Positions 42,883-49,693 of a stretch of 52,779 nt of DNA are shown here, one piece after another. The translations under genes and the position numbers were made by a program. Below the pieces are notes generated by a model that did no database searches, was not told the DNA's origin, and was given only the letters and a program-made list of their open reading frames with translations. Source of the DNA: Actinomycetota bacterium. GTDB taxonomy: Bacteria; Actinomycetota; Acidimicrobiia; Acidimicrobiales; Ilumatobacteraceae. Numbering within the stretch: the stretch's first letter is position 1; each line of letters begins with the position of its first letter. The stretch covers positions 1 through 52,779 of the forward strand of contig JAFMFM010000009.1 in assembly GCA_017856115.1 (NCBI GenBank), given 5' to 3'.

Positions 42883-44047
42883 ACAGCAGGATCGTTGCGG
42901 CACTGAGCATCGCACATGCGATGCTCGCGAGTGCTGCGCCACTGATTCCCGACCACTCGTAGAGTGCCGTTGCTAGGAAGGTCAGCACGCCTCGACCGAA
43001 GGTTCCTGCACCGATGACGAGGCCGAATCCCTTCCCCGGTGCGGACGCAACGAGATTGGTGGCGATGGGCAACATGCTCACCACTCCGTATTCGAAACCG
43101 ATGATGAAGACGGCAAGGGCAATCAAGCCCAACGGCAGGATCGAGTCGAAGCCCGCCAGCACGAGCGCACTCGGCACCATGAGTCCTGCACCAAGTGCGA
43201 CGCTGCGTTCCTTCCCGATGCGATCCGTCAACCGCGCGCTCGACACCGACGAGAGCAATTCGCCGGCACCGAGGGCGAATCCGACGGCGGCAATTCCGTT
43301 GGCGCCGAAATCGAAGTCGTCGGTGAGCCAAGCACCGAACGTGACGAACAAACACTGGCTACCGCCCATGAGACCGAACATCGACAGTGGCACCAGCCAG
43401 TCGCGCGCGCCCATGCGACCCACTGCCCGCGGGGCGTGTTCGGTGCTCACCGGCACCTCGCCTGCGGCTCGAATTCGACGGTCGAGCCACACCGCACAAA
43501 CGGCGATCGACATTCCGCCGACGAGGGCGGCGATACGCCACGACGTCGCTGCGGTGATGACACCGAGCAGCGAGACCCCCAACAACAAACTGAGTGCCCA
43601 GGAGGTCTCGGTAAATCCCACCACTCGACCGCGACGTTCGTAGGGCACTCTGTCGCTGATCCACGCGGCCATGCCAAGGTCGAAGCACGACTTGAGCAGA
43701 TTCAACAACGTGAGACCGACGCACAGCACCACCAGGTTCGGGGCGCCAGCCATCATCATGGTGCCGACGAACGAGCCGAGCAATCCCACGGCGAGAGAGG
43801 TGCGCCGAGACACGCGATCGACGAACGTGCCGAGTAGCGGCGCGAGAAACCCGGCGAGTTCGGAAATGCTGATCACCAATCCGACGCGAGTGATGGAGAC
43901 GTCGAATCCCTGTGCTTGGCCCGCAATGATCGCGATGAATGGCGGCGCAAACCGGTAGCACGTGTTCGCCGCGATACGAGTGACCGTGAGAGGTACGAGG
44001 TTGTCCCGCACCGCGGTGTCGTACGACGAATCCAGTAGCCGTCGCAC
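42860..44047 (-). CDS. MFS transporter
   Basis: A 395-residue major facilitator with about 12 hydrophobic helices. Loop 2-3 carries the motif-A-like DRVSRRTSLAVG, and its second-half counterpart is DRIGKERSVALG. Substrate unknown; sugar/drug efflux-type MFS are most similar in length. GTG 44047 is the first start after the phosphatase stop and follows an AAGG ribosome site. The longer frame upstream shadows the next gene. Confidence 0.85.
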   Translation of the reverse strand: MRRLLDSSYDTAVRDNLVPLTVTRIAANTCYRFAPPFIAIIAGQAQGFDVSITRVGLVISISELAGFLAPLLGTFVDRVSRRTSLAVGLLGSFVGTMMMAGAPNLVVLCVGLTLLNLLKSCFDLGMAAWISDRVPYERRGRVVGFTETSWALSLLLGVSLLGVITAATSWRIAALVGGMSIAVCAVWLDRRIRAAGEVPVSTEHAPRAVGRMGARDWLVPLSMFGLMGGSQCLFVTFGAWLTDDFDFGANGIAAVGFALGAGELLSSVSSARLTDRIGKERSVALGAGLMVPSALVLAGFDSILPLGLIALAVFIIGFEYGVVSMLPIATNLVASAPGKGFGLVIGAGTFGRGVLTFLATALYEWSGISGAALASIACAMLSAATILLFNRGRRS

Positions 44048-44058
44048 GAGGATCGACC

Positions 44059-44697
44059 TTAGACGGCGTCGTTGGTGGTGATGTGCGTCGGCGTAACGAG
44101 TGCGATGAACTCGCCGGCGACCAGGTTGCCATCCCGGTCCACGGCGAAGTGGCAGCCCTCCAGGTTGTGGAGTCGTCGATCGTGCACCTGCATCATGCGC
44201 CGCACCGTTCGAATGACGCCACTGTGACTCACCACCAGCACGCGCGACGAGGAGCCGGTGATGTGGCGTGAAGATGTGAGGACGTCGCGCAGCGCCTGCT
44301 CCGCCCGCGCAAACACCACCTCCGGGGCCTCGAACTCCGGGGGAGTGCGACGGTTGCGCAGGTAGTCGGGCCACCCGGCTTCGATCTCGGGTTCGCGGAG
44401 GCCCTGCCACGGACCAACGTCGGTCTCGACGAGACGGTCGTCGACTCGTACCTCGCCAACACCGAGCCGTGCGGCGATGATCTCGGCGGTTTCACGTGCC
44501 CGCGAGAGGGAACTCGATGCCACCCCGTTGATCACGATGCCGTCCGTGAGTAGTCGTTCGGCGGCTGCCCGTGCTTGTGCTCGGCCGATCGGTGTGAGTC
44601 GGGTATCGGCGCGTCCCTGCCATTTACCCAGGACGTTCCACTCCGACTCGCCGTGACGGACGACGATCGCCGAGTTCGAAGTGGTCCGTTCGGTCAT
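44059..44697 (-). CDS. histidine phosphatase (phosphoglycerate mutase family)
   Basis: A 212-residue phosphatase. The phospho-His motif is VVRHGESEWN, the Glu motif SRARETAEII with DDRLVETDVGPWQG, and the second His is in VVSHSGVIR. It is too short and lacks the markers of true glycolytic Gpm, so a broad-specificity phosphatase (sugar phosphate or phospholipid head group) is more likely. It lies 11 bases upstream of the MFS gene in the same operon. Confidence 0.87.
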   Translation of the reverse strand: MTERTTSNSAIVVRHGESEWNVLGKWQGRADTRLTPIGRAQARAAAERLLTDGIVINGVASSSLSRARETAEIIAARLGVGEVRVDDRLVETDVGPWQGLREPEIEAGWPDYLRNRRTPPEFEAPEVVFARAEQALRDVLTSSRHITGSSSRVLVVSHSGVIRTVRRMMQVHDRRLHNLEGCHFAVDRDGNLVAGEFIALVTPTHITTNDAV

Positions 44698-44728
44698 GAG
44701 ATGCAAGGAGGCAGAGTAGTGGCTTCTG

Positions 44729-44734
44729 TACGCT
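44729..44734 (+). promoter_or_regulatory. -10 hexamer of the moaD-rsiG fusion
   Basis: TACGCT, 6 bases before GTG 44741. It places the mRNA start at the MoaD start codon, so the fused frame is transcribed from its MoaD end. Confidence 0.5.
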
Positions 44735-44740
44735 GACCTC

Positions 44741-45463
44741 GTGGCGCGCTTGCTTCTCTTCGCATCGGCTCGTGAGGCGGCAGGTCGTTCACGCGAAATC
44801 GTTGCCGGCACCACCGTGGCGGAGGTATTGAACACGGCCACGCAGCAATTCGGAACCTCGTTCGAAGCCGTGTTGGGATCCTGCACGGTGTGGCTTAACG
44901 GAGAGGAATGTAGCCCCGACGCCCAGGTGAGCGACACCGACGAAGTAGCGGTCCTGCCGCCGGTATCCGGTGGCGCCGACCTTTCGGCACTCACGCTCGA
45001 GCAAGTGCGGGCGCAGCGACAGGAGTTGCAGGAGGAGGAGGACGCGGTTTCGTTCGCCCGTCGAATGGCACAAGGGCGCCTGGACATCGCTCGCAATGAG
45101 CAGCGTCGTCGCAGTGATGGCGATCTGACGAATGCCGACATCACCGATGGCATCACCCGGGTGTTCGCCGAAGAGCGCGGGTCGGGCTCCAACCGCCCGC
45201 CACGGGACACTGCCGTGATGGTGGATCATCCACTGGTGGCGGAACTCGAGACGTTGTGCGTTGAGAATGGCTTTGGAAGTTTGCGACAACTTGACGACGA
45301 CGAACTGGAGGGTTGCTGTCAGCGACTCTCGGAGTTCGAGTCGCGGGTGTCGTCCCGGAGGAAATCGTTGTTCGGTCAGATCGACGAGTTGTCGAACGAA
45401 CTGGTCCGTCGTTACCGGGCGGAGGCCACGAACATCGACTCGCTGTTCGACGAAAAGCGTTGA
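44741..45463 (+). CDS. MoaD sulfur carrier fused to an RsiG-type c-di-GMP-binding anti-sigma protein
   Basis: A 240-residue fusion without a stop between parts. Residues 1-78 are a complete MoaD/ubiquitin-like domain (LLLFASAREAAG, TVAEVL, WLNGE, DEVAVLPPVSGG) whose Gly77-Gly78 sits where free MoaD ends. Residues 79-240 form a helical hairpin matching RsiG, the anti-sigma that holds WhiG with c-di-GMP. The signature E-x3-S-x2-R-x3-Q-x3-D is exact at Glu100, Ser104, Arg107, Gln111, Asp115. It recurs at Glu200, Ser204, Arg207, Asp215, with Phe211 in place of Gln. ELVRRYR and the acidic end also fit. MoaD needs a free Gly-Gly, so cleavage after 78 or loss of MoaD function is implied. An XRE regulator follows. 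Confidence 0.88.
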   Translation: MARLLLFASAREAAGRSREIVAGTTVAEVLNTATQQFGTSFEAVLGSCTVWLNGEECSPDAQVSDTDEVAVLPPVSGGADLSALTLEQVRAQRQELQEEEDAVSFARRMAQGRLDIARNEQRRRSDGDLTNADITDGITRVFAEERGSGSNRPPRDTAVMVDHPLVAELETLCVENGFGSLRQLDDDELEGCCQRLSEFESRVSSRRKSLFGQIDELSNELVRRYRAEATNIDSLFDEKR

Positions 45464-45496
45464 CAATCCTGCACCGTGTTCTGAGAGTGAGTGGAC

Positions 45497-45847
45497 ATGC
45501 CTGGTAGAAAACGTCCGGATCTCGGTTCGTTCATTCGACAGCAGCGAGAGATTGCACAGCAGTCGATCCGCGACTTGGCCAAGCGCGCCGGAGTCTCGAA
45601 TCCGTACCTGTCGCAGATCGAGCGAGGTCTGCGTAAACCGTCGGCCGACATCTTGCAGCAGATTGCACGCGCGCTGGAGATCTCCGCCGAGACGCTCTAT
45701 GAGCGCGCTGGAATGCTCGATACGAAGGAGTCCCAGGGCAATGCGGTCGTGGATGCCATCGCCACCGACCCACGTTTGTCCGACGACCAAAAGCAGGCAA
45801 TGTTGGCGATCTACCGCAGTTTCGTGGCGGACGACACGACCGATTGA
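45497..45847 (+). CDS. XRE-family regulator (Rv0474-like)
   Basis: A 116-residue DNA-binding protein. The Cro/C1 helix-turn-helix spans about residues 10-65 (FIRQQREIAQQSIRDLAKRAGVSNPYLSQ followed by IERGLRKPS), and a short helical tail (LSDDQKQAMLAIYRSF) follows. The pattern is that of mycobacterial Rv0474. It lies 33 bases after the MoaD-RsiG gene and 47 bases before mshA. Target genes unknown. ATG 45497 is preferred; GTG 45491 is in frame two codons earlier. Confidence 0.9.
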   Translation: MPGRKRPDLGSFIRQQREIAQQSIRDLAKRAGVSNPYLSQIERGLRKPSADILQQIARALEISAETLYERAGMLDTKESQGNAVVDAIATDPRLSDDQKQAMLAIYRSFVADDTTD

Positions 45848-45880
45848 GGCCCGACCTCGTCGGTGGCCGCCGCTTCCAGA

Positions 45881-45886
45881 TAGGTT
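45881..45886 (+). promoter_or_regulatory. -10 hexamer of mshA
   Basis: TAGGTT, 8 bases before ATG 45895. It supports this start over earlier in-frame codons overlapping the XRE gene. Confidence 0.5.
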
Positions 45887-45894
45887 CAGAATCC

Positions 45895-47121
45895 ATGGCT
45901 GCTTCCCCTGTGCAGCGTGTCGCTGTGCTGTCCCTGCACACCTCGCCACTCGCCCAACCCGGCGTGGGCGATGGCGGCGGCATGAACGTGTACGTTCGTG
46001 AACTCACCTCCTCGTTGGCACGACTCGGCGTGGAATGCACCACGTATACGCGCGCCTGGAAGCGCGGGTTGCCCGACGTGGTGGAGATCGAACCGAATCA
46101 CCGACTGGTGCACGTGCGTGCCGGAGACGTGGATCTTCCCAAGGAGCAGCTGGTGGAAATCGTCCCGGAGTTCACCGACACGGTGAGCCACCACCTACGT
46201 ACACATTCGCCCGCCGATGTGATCCACGCCAATTATTGGTTGTCCGGGTTGTCGGGCCATCAACTGAAGCACGACCTGAACTTGCCGCTCATCACCACCT
46301 TCCACACGTTGGCCCGGGTGAAGGCGTTGCACGGCGATGCCGAGTCGGTTGAACGCGAGAAGATCGAGTCGTCGATCATCGGATGCAGTGATGCAATCTT
46401 CGTATCGTGCGAGGAGGAACGTCGGCAGTTTCGCGAACTGTACGGCGCATCACCGGGCACGGTCGAGGTAATCACGCCAGGAGTCGACCGCGCGTACTTC
46501 TCGCCGGGAAGTCGAGTGGGTGCCCGAAGCGCGTTGGGCCTCGGTAAACAGCCGGTGTTGTTGTTCGTCGGACGAATCCAGCCGTTGAAGGGACTCGATG
46601 TCGCCATCGAAACCCTCGCCACGCTCGAACGCCGAGATGCCGTGCTCCTCGTAGTGGGCGGGGCGAGTGGCAGGGAAGGTAATCGGGAGTACGCGCGGAT
46701 GGTCGCACTCTCCGAACGGCTTGGAGTTGCCGATCGAGTGCACTTCATCGATCCACAGCCGCACCACCTGCTCTCCACCTTCTACCGCGCGGCCGACGTG
46801 GTGTTGGTTCCCTCGCGAAGCGAGAGTTTTGGACTGGTTGCGCTCGAGGCATCGGCGTGCGGCACGCCGGTGGTTGCCACCGCAGTGGGTGGGTTGATGT
46901 CGCTGATCGCCGATGGCGTCAACGGCTATCTCGTGCCGCAGCGTGATGCCTCATTGTTCGCAGCCCGAGTCACACAGGTGTTGGACGATCCCCACCTGGC
47001 GGCCCGACTGAGCGACGAGGCGGTGATTCGCAGTCAGCGGTATTCATGGCAGCACGCTGCGATGCGTATGCGCCGAACGGTGGCGGAGTTTGCCGCTCGC
47101 GATCTCGTGCTCTGCAGTTGA
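45895..47121 (+). CDS. mshA: D-inositol-3-phosphate N-acetylglucosaminyltransferase MshA
   Basis: A 408-residue GT-B glycosyltransferase (family 4) that starts mycothiol synthesis by joining GlcNAc from UDP-GlcNAc to inositol 3-phosphate. The N-terminal GVGDGGGMNVYVREL is the MshA acceptor loop. The C-terminal half has FVGRIQPLKG and the donor-binding SRSESFGLVALEASACGTPV. Presence of mycothiol supports actinobacterial origin. The following YbjN-like gene is also next to mshA in mycobacteria (Rv0486-Rv0487). Confidence 0.94.
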   Translation: MAASPVQRVAVLSLHTSPLAQPGVGDGGGMNVYVRELTSSLARLGVECTTYTRAWKRGLPDVVEIEPNHRLVHVRAGDVDLPKEQLVEIVPEFTDTVSHHLRTHSPADVIHANYWLSGLSGHQLKHDLNLPLITTFHTLARVKALHGDAESVEREKIESSIIGCSDAIFVSCEEERRQFRELYGASPGTVEVITPGVDRAYFSPGSRVGARSALGLGKQPVLLFVGRIQPLKGLDVAIETLATLERRDAVLLVVGGASGREGNREYARMVALSERLGVADRVHFIDPQPHHLLSTFYRAADVVLVPSRSESFGLVALEASACGTPVVATAVGGLMSLIADGVNGYLVPQRDASLFAARVTQVLDDPHLAARLSDEAVIRSQRYSWQHAAMRMRRTVAEFAARDLVLCS

Positions 47122-47143
47122 GCGTGGTGCGGAGTCGGACGCC

Positions 47144-47611
47144 GTGAGCAATCTGTTTGACGAGGGTGAGCGCGCGAGTTTCGAGCGCCGCATCGACGAA
47201 TGGCTTGCAACGGTGCACCGATCCCACCCCAACACCGTCTCTGCCGGTCGTGCGCCGAACGAATCGGACCGTTGGATGGTTCGTCTACGAGGTGACGTAA
47301 AGGAATTCACCACCATCTGGCTACGGCTCGGTCAACGAACACTGCACTACGAGACGTACGTGATGCCGTTTCCCGAGGAGAACTCGGCGGAGGTCTTCGA
47401 GGTTCTCCTACGACGAAACGAAAGGCTGGTGGGCGCCCACTATGCACTCGGTGCAGAAAATGCGGTGTTCCTCACCGGGCAGTTGGTGCTCGCTGCATTG
47501 ACGGAGTCGGAGTTGGATCGCATCATCGGCACGTTGTATGCCACCGTCGAGGCACAATTCGACGAACTCGTCCGCCGCGCATTTGCGAGTCGATTTTCGT
47601 CGGCTCAGTAG
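47144..47611 (+). CDS. YbjN-like protein (Rv0487 type)
   Basis: A 155-residue soluble alpha/beta protein with the YbjN/secretion-chaperone-like layout: WMVRLRGDVKEFTTIWLRLGQRTLHYETYVMP, then RNERLVGAHYALG and a C-terminal helix. Function in the family is not established. Position after mshA matches mycobacteria. GTG 47144 lies 22 bases after mshA. Confidence 0.8.
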   Translation: MSNLFDEGERASFERRIDEWLATVHRSHPNTVSAGRAPNESDRWMVRLRGDVKEFTTIWLRLGQRTLHYETYVMPFPEENSAEVFEVLLRRNERLVGAHYALGAENAVFLTGQLVLAALTESELDRIIGTLYATVEAQFDELVRRAFASRFSSAQ

Positions 47612-47614
47612 CCT
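47609..47614 (+). promoter_or_regulatory. -10 hexamer of proC, overlapping a stop codon
   Basis: TAGCCT begins with the TAG stop of the YbjN-like gene and lies 7 bases before GTG 47622. Confidence 0.5.
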
Positions 47615-47621
47615 TCGCAAC

Positions 47622-48419
47622 GTGGGAGCAGTGCCGGTGTTGGTGATCATCGGCGGTGGAAATATGGGTGCGGCCCTCGTGGAAGGGGCACTCCATGCCG
47701 GGAGGAGTCCCGGCGAGATCACCGTCGTGGAAGCAAGGGAGGACCGTCGTCGGGAACTGATGCACATGTTTCCCGGCGTCGAAGTAACCGGGGCGATTCC
47801 CGCGTGTGGCGACGTCATCGTCGCGGTGAAACCTTCACAGGTTGCGGAAGTCTGCACGGCTGCGGTGGCGCGCGGAGCATCGCGCATCATGTCGATTGCC
47901 GCAGGTGTGCGACTCGCAGCCCTGCAGCAGGCGAGCGGGGAGGCCGTACGTGTGGTGCGCGCAATGCCCAACACCCCGGCCCTCGTGGGAATGTCGGCAA
48001 CCGCCGTCTGTGTCTCGGCCAACTGTGACGCCGCCGATCGGTCGTGGGCACGACAACTGATGGAAGGCATGGGAATCGTGGTGGAGTTGGACGAGTCGCT
48101 GCTCGATGCGTTCACCGGACTGATCGGTTCTGGTCCCGCATACGTTTTTTACCTGGCGGAATCGCTGTACCACGCGGCTCGCGCGGAAGGTTTCGACTCC
48201 GTCACCAGCGCCACACTGGTATCGCAGTTGATTGCCGGATCGGCCGCGCTCCTGCAACGCGAACCCGATGGCGCCGAGCGACTCCGCCTGCGTGTAACGT
48301 CGCCGAACGGTACCACTGCGGCAGGGGTCGCCCAATTGGAGATGCACGGCGTTCGAGACGCGATCATTAAGGCAGTTCGTGCAGCAACCGCTCGCAGCAA
48401 GGAACTCGGTGACGCGTAG
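47622..48419 (+). CDS. proC: pyrroline-5-carboxylate reductase
   Basis: A 265-residue enzyme making proline from pyrroline-5-carboxylate with NAD(P)H. The N-terminal VIIGGGNMGAALVEG binds the cofactor, VRAMPNTPALVG is the mid-domain signature, and the C-terminal FTGLIGSGPAYVFYLAES plus VTSPNGTTAAGV are the ProC family signature. GTG 47622 is supported by its -10-like element. GTG 47631 is an alternative. Confidence 0.96.
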   Translation: MGAVPVLVIIGGGNMGAALVEGALHAGRSPGEITVVEAREDRRRELMHMFPGVEVTGAIPACGDVIVAVKPSQVAEVCTAAVARGASRIMSIAAGVRLAALQQASGEAVRVVRAMPNTPALVGMSATAVCVSANCDAADRSWARQLMEGMGIVVELDESLLDAFTGLIGSGPAYVFYLAESLYHAARAEGFDSVTSATLVSQLIAGSAALLQREPDGAERLRLRVTSPNGTTAAGVAQLEMHGVRDAIIKAVRAATARSKELGDA

Positions 48420-48468
48420 CGTCGCATCGGCAGGATAGCAACCTCTCCGCGTGCGGTGTGAGCACGAT

Positions 48469-48537
48469 TTCGACTCGAACGTCATCGATTCGACTCGCAA
48501 AATTTCGTCGAGTTGGGTGTTGCAAAATCTCCAACAC
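48469..48537. repeat. short direct and inverted repeats before a promoter
   Basis: TTCGACTCG occurs at 48469-48477 and 48489-48497, 20 bases apart (about two helical turns). GTGTTG (48517-48522) and CAACAC (48532-48537) form a 6-bp inverted repeat spanning the -35-like TTGCAA. They look like operator sites for the downstream RNA. Confidence 0.5.
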
Positions 48538-48547
48538 TGCGTAACGT
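48520..48547 (+). promoter_or_regulatory. candidate promoter for the structured RNA
   Basis: TTGCAA (48520-48525) and TAACGT (48542-48547) are separated by 16 bases. This predicts transcription start near 48553, just before three consecutive hairpins. Confidence 0.45.
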
Positions 48548-48552
48548 AGGAC

Positions 48553-48657
48553 TTCATCAGATCACCGGACGGCTTGCCGTTCCGGGAGTCGCGCCCGAAA
48601 GGGTTGCGCCGTATGGGTCGGTGCCGTCGGGGGGTTGGCACCGACCCTTACGTTTTT
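48553..48657 (+). ncRNA. candidate structured RNA ending in a strong terminator
   Basis: Three hairpins follow one another: CCGGACGG/CCGTTCCGG with loop CTTG (48565-48585); CGC-CCC with GAAA tetraloop and GGG-GCG across an internal loop (48590-48608); and an 11-bp perfect stem GGGTCGGTGCC/GGCACCGACCC (48615-48647) followed by TTACGTTTTT. No open frame fits. It could be a small RNA or an attenuator/riboswitch leader of the SAM hydroxide adenosyltransferase gene. I match it to no known family. Confidence 0.55.
48615..48657 (+). terminator. Rho-independent terminator
   Basis: A perfect 11-bp GC-rich stem, an 11-base loop with six G, and a T-rich tail. It lies 33 bases before ATG 48690. Confidence 0.8.
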
Positions 48658-48663
48658 CCGCAA

Positions 48664-48669
48664 TAGCGT
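48664..48669 (+). promoter_or_regulatory. possible separate -10 for the SAM hydroxide adenosyltransferase gene
   Basis: TAGCGT, 20 bases before ATG 48690 and after the terminator. If active, the upstream RNA would be an independent transcript and not a leader. Confidence 0.35.
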
Positions 48670-48689
48670 GACCGTTCGGCGATCATCTC

Positions 48690-49571
48690 ATGACGAATCA
48701 GCGATACGACACCATCTCGTTCCTTTCCGACTACGGAGTACGCGACGAGTTCGTCGGCATCGTGAAGTGCGTCATTGCCGACCTTGCACCCCATGCGAAG
48801 GTGATCGACCTCACGCACGACATTCCACCGTTCGACGTCCGCGCAGGCTCTCTGGCACTTGCCCGTTGCATCTCCTACGTGCCGACGGGCATCGTGCTGG
48901 CCGTGGTCGACCCCGGCGTGGGAACGACGCGTCGTGCGGTTGCGGTTTCCGTGGGGGGCGGGCGCGGGGTGTTGATCGGCCCAGACAACGGCTTGCTCTC
49001 GATGGGTACGGCATTGGCCGGAGGTGCCGAGTCGGCCGTGGTGCTCAACAATCCCGAGTACCAACTCGCCACACCCGGCACGACGTTTGCCGGGCGGGAC
49101 ATCTTCGCACCAGCAGCAGCGCATCTCTGCAACGGCGTGCCGCTTGCCGCACTCGGTGATGCAATCGATCCGAACGTGCTGCTGCCTGGTGTGGTTCCTC
49201 TCTCACGTGTGGAAGGTGAGGAGACGATTGCAGAAATCACGTGGGTGGATCGCTACGGAAATTGTCAACTCAACGTCGGCCCGGATGACGTTTCCTCGTA
49301 CGGCAGCACGTTGAGCATCACCTTCACCACCGCGACCGGCGAGCGTTCGTCCCGATCGGCGGTGGTGGCACCGAACTTCTCTGCAATCGGTGGCGGTATC
49401 GGACTGGTCATCGATTCCTTCGGGATGTTGGCAATCTCCGTCGATCGTGGATCGGCGGCGGATGCGCTGTCGCTCGGAGTTGGTGATGCCGTGACGCTGT
49501 CGGCACTCGACGACGTTGGTGGCGTTACCACGAACGTTCGATTGCGCCGCAGCCAGTCGACGCCGGAGTGA
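48690..49571 (+). CDS. SAM hydroxide adenosyltransferase (DUF62/fluorinase-chlorinase family)
   Basis: A 293-residue enzyme that hydrolyses S-adenosylmethionine to adenosine and methionine. Residues of the Asp-Arg-His water-activating set are visible in VVDPGVGTTRRAV (Asp, Arg) and GRDIFAPAAAHL (His). The N-terminal ISFLSDYGVRDEFVG is also conserved. Halogenases of the fold have a Ser/Thr pocket and no such triad, so hydrolysis is the better call. Physiological role of the family is unclear. Confidence 0.9.
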   Translation: MTNQRYDTISFLSDYGVRDEFVGIVKCVIADLAPHAKVIDLTHDIPPFDVRAGSLALARCISYVPTGIVLAVVDPGVGTTRRAVAVSVGGGRGVLIGPDNGLLSMGTALAGGAESAVVLNNPEYQLATPGTTFAGRDIFAPAAAHLCNGVPLAALGDAIDPNVLLPGVVPLSRVEGEETIAEITWVDRYGNCQLNVGPDDVSSYGSTLSITFTTATGERSSRSAVVAPNFSAIGGGIGLVIDSFGMLAISVDRGSAADALSLGVGDAVTLSALDDVGGVTTNVRLRRSQSTPE

Positions 49572-49578
49572 CGCTCGG

Positions 49579-49584
49579 TAAGGT
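49579..49584 (+). promoter_or_regulatory. -10 hexamer of a 27-residue peptide gene
   Basis: TAAGGT, 7 bases before GTG 49592. This element is the main reason to believe the small gene. Confidence 0.45.
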
Positions 49585-49591
49585 GGTCGTC

Positions 49592-49675
49592 GTGCGTCCC
49601 GCTACCACGCTGGCACTGGGGTTGCTTCTCGCGGCCATCTTTGCGGCAGGTCTCGTTTCCATCTTGATGAGCTAG
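49592..49675 (+). CDS. 27-residue single-helix membrane peptide
   Basis: GTG start, TAG stop at 49673-49675. After MRPATT almost the whole product is one hydrophobic helix (LALGLLLAAIFAAGLVSIL). A -10-like hexamer 7 bases upstream and its tight fit between two genes support it. No family recognised. It could be a membrane-inserting regulator or a spurious frame. Confidence 0.5.
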   Translation: MRPATTLALGLLLAAIFAAGLVSILMS

Positions 49676-49693
49676 CGCCACGCAACTACGCCC

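Noticed and set aside
44741-45463. Two genes wrongly joined (moaD and rsiG) by a simple annotation choice
   Set aside because: There is no stop codon between the domains in this frame, so it is not merely a start-site choice; an assembly error remains possible and is listed as a check.
48615-48647. 6C-type small RNA on the minus strand (loop with six C)
   Set aside because: Only one C-rich loop exists, while 6C RNAs have two, and the T-rich tail lies on the plus strand; a plus-strand terminator explains it better.
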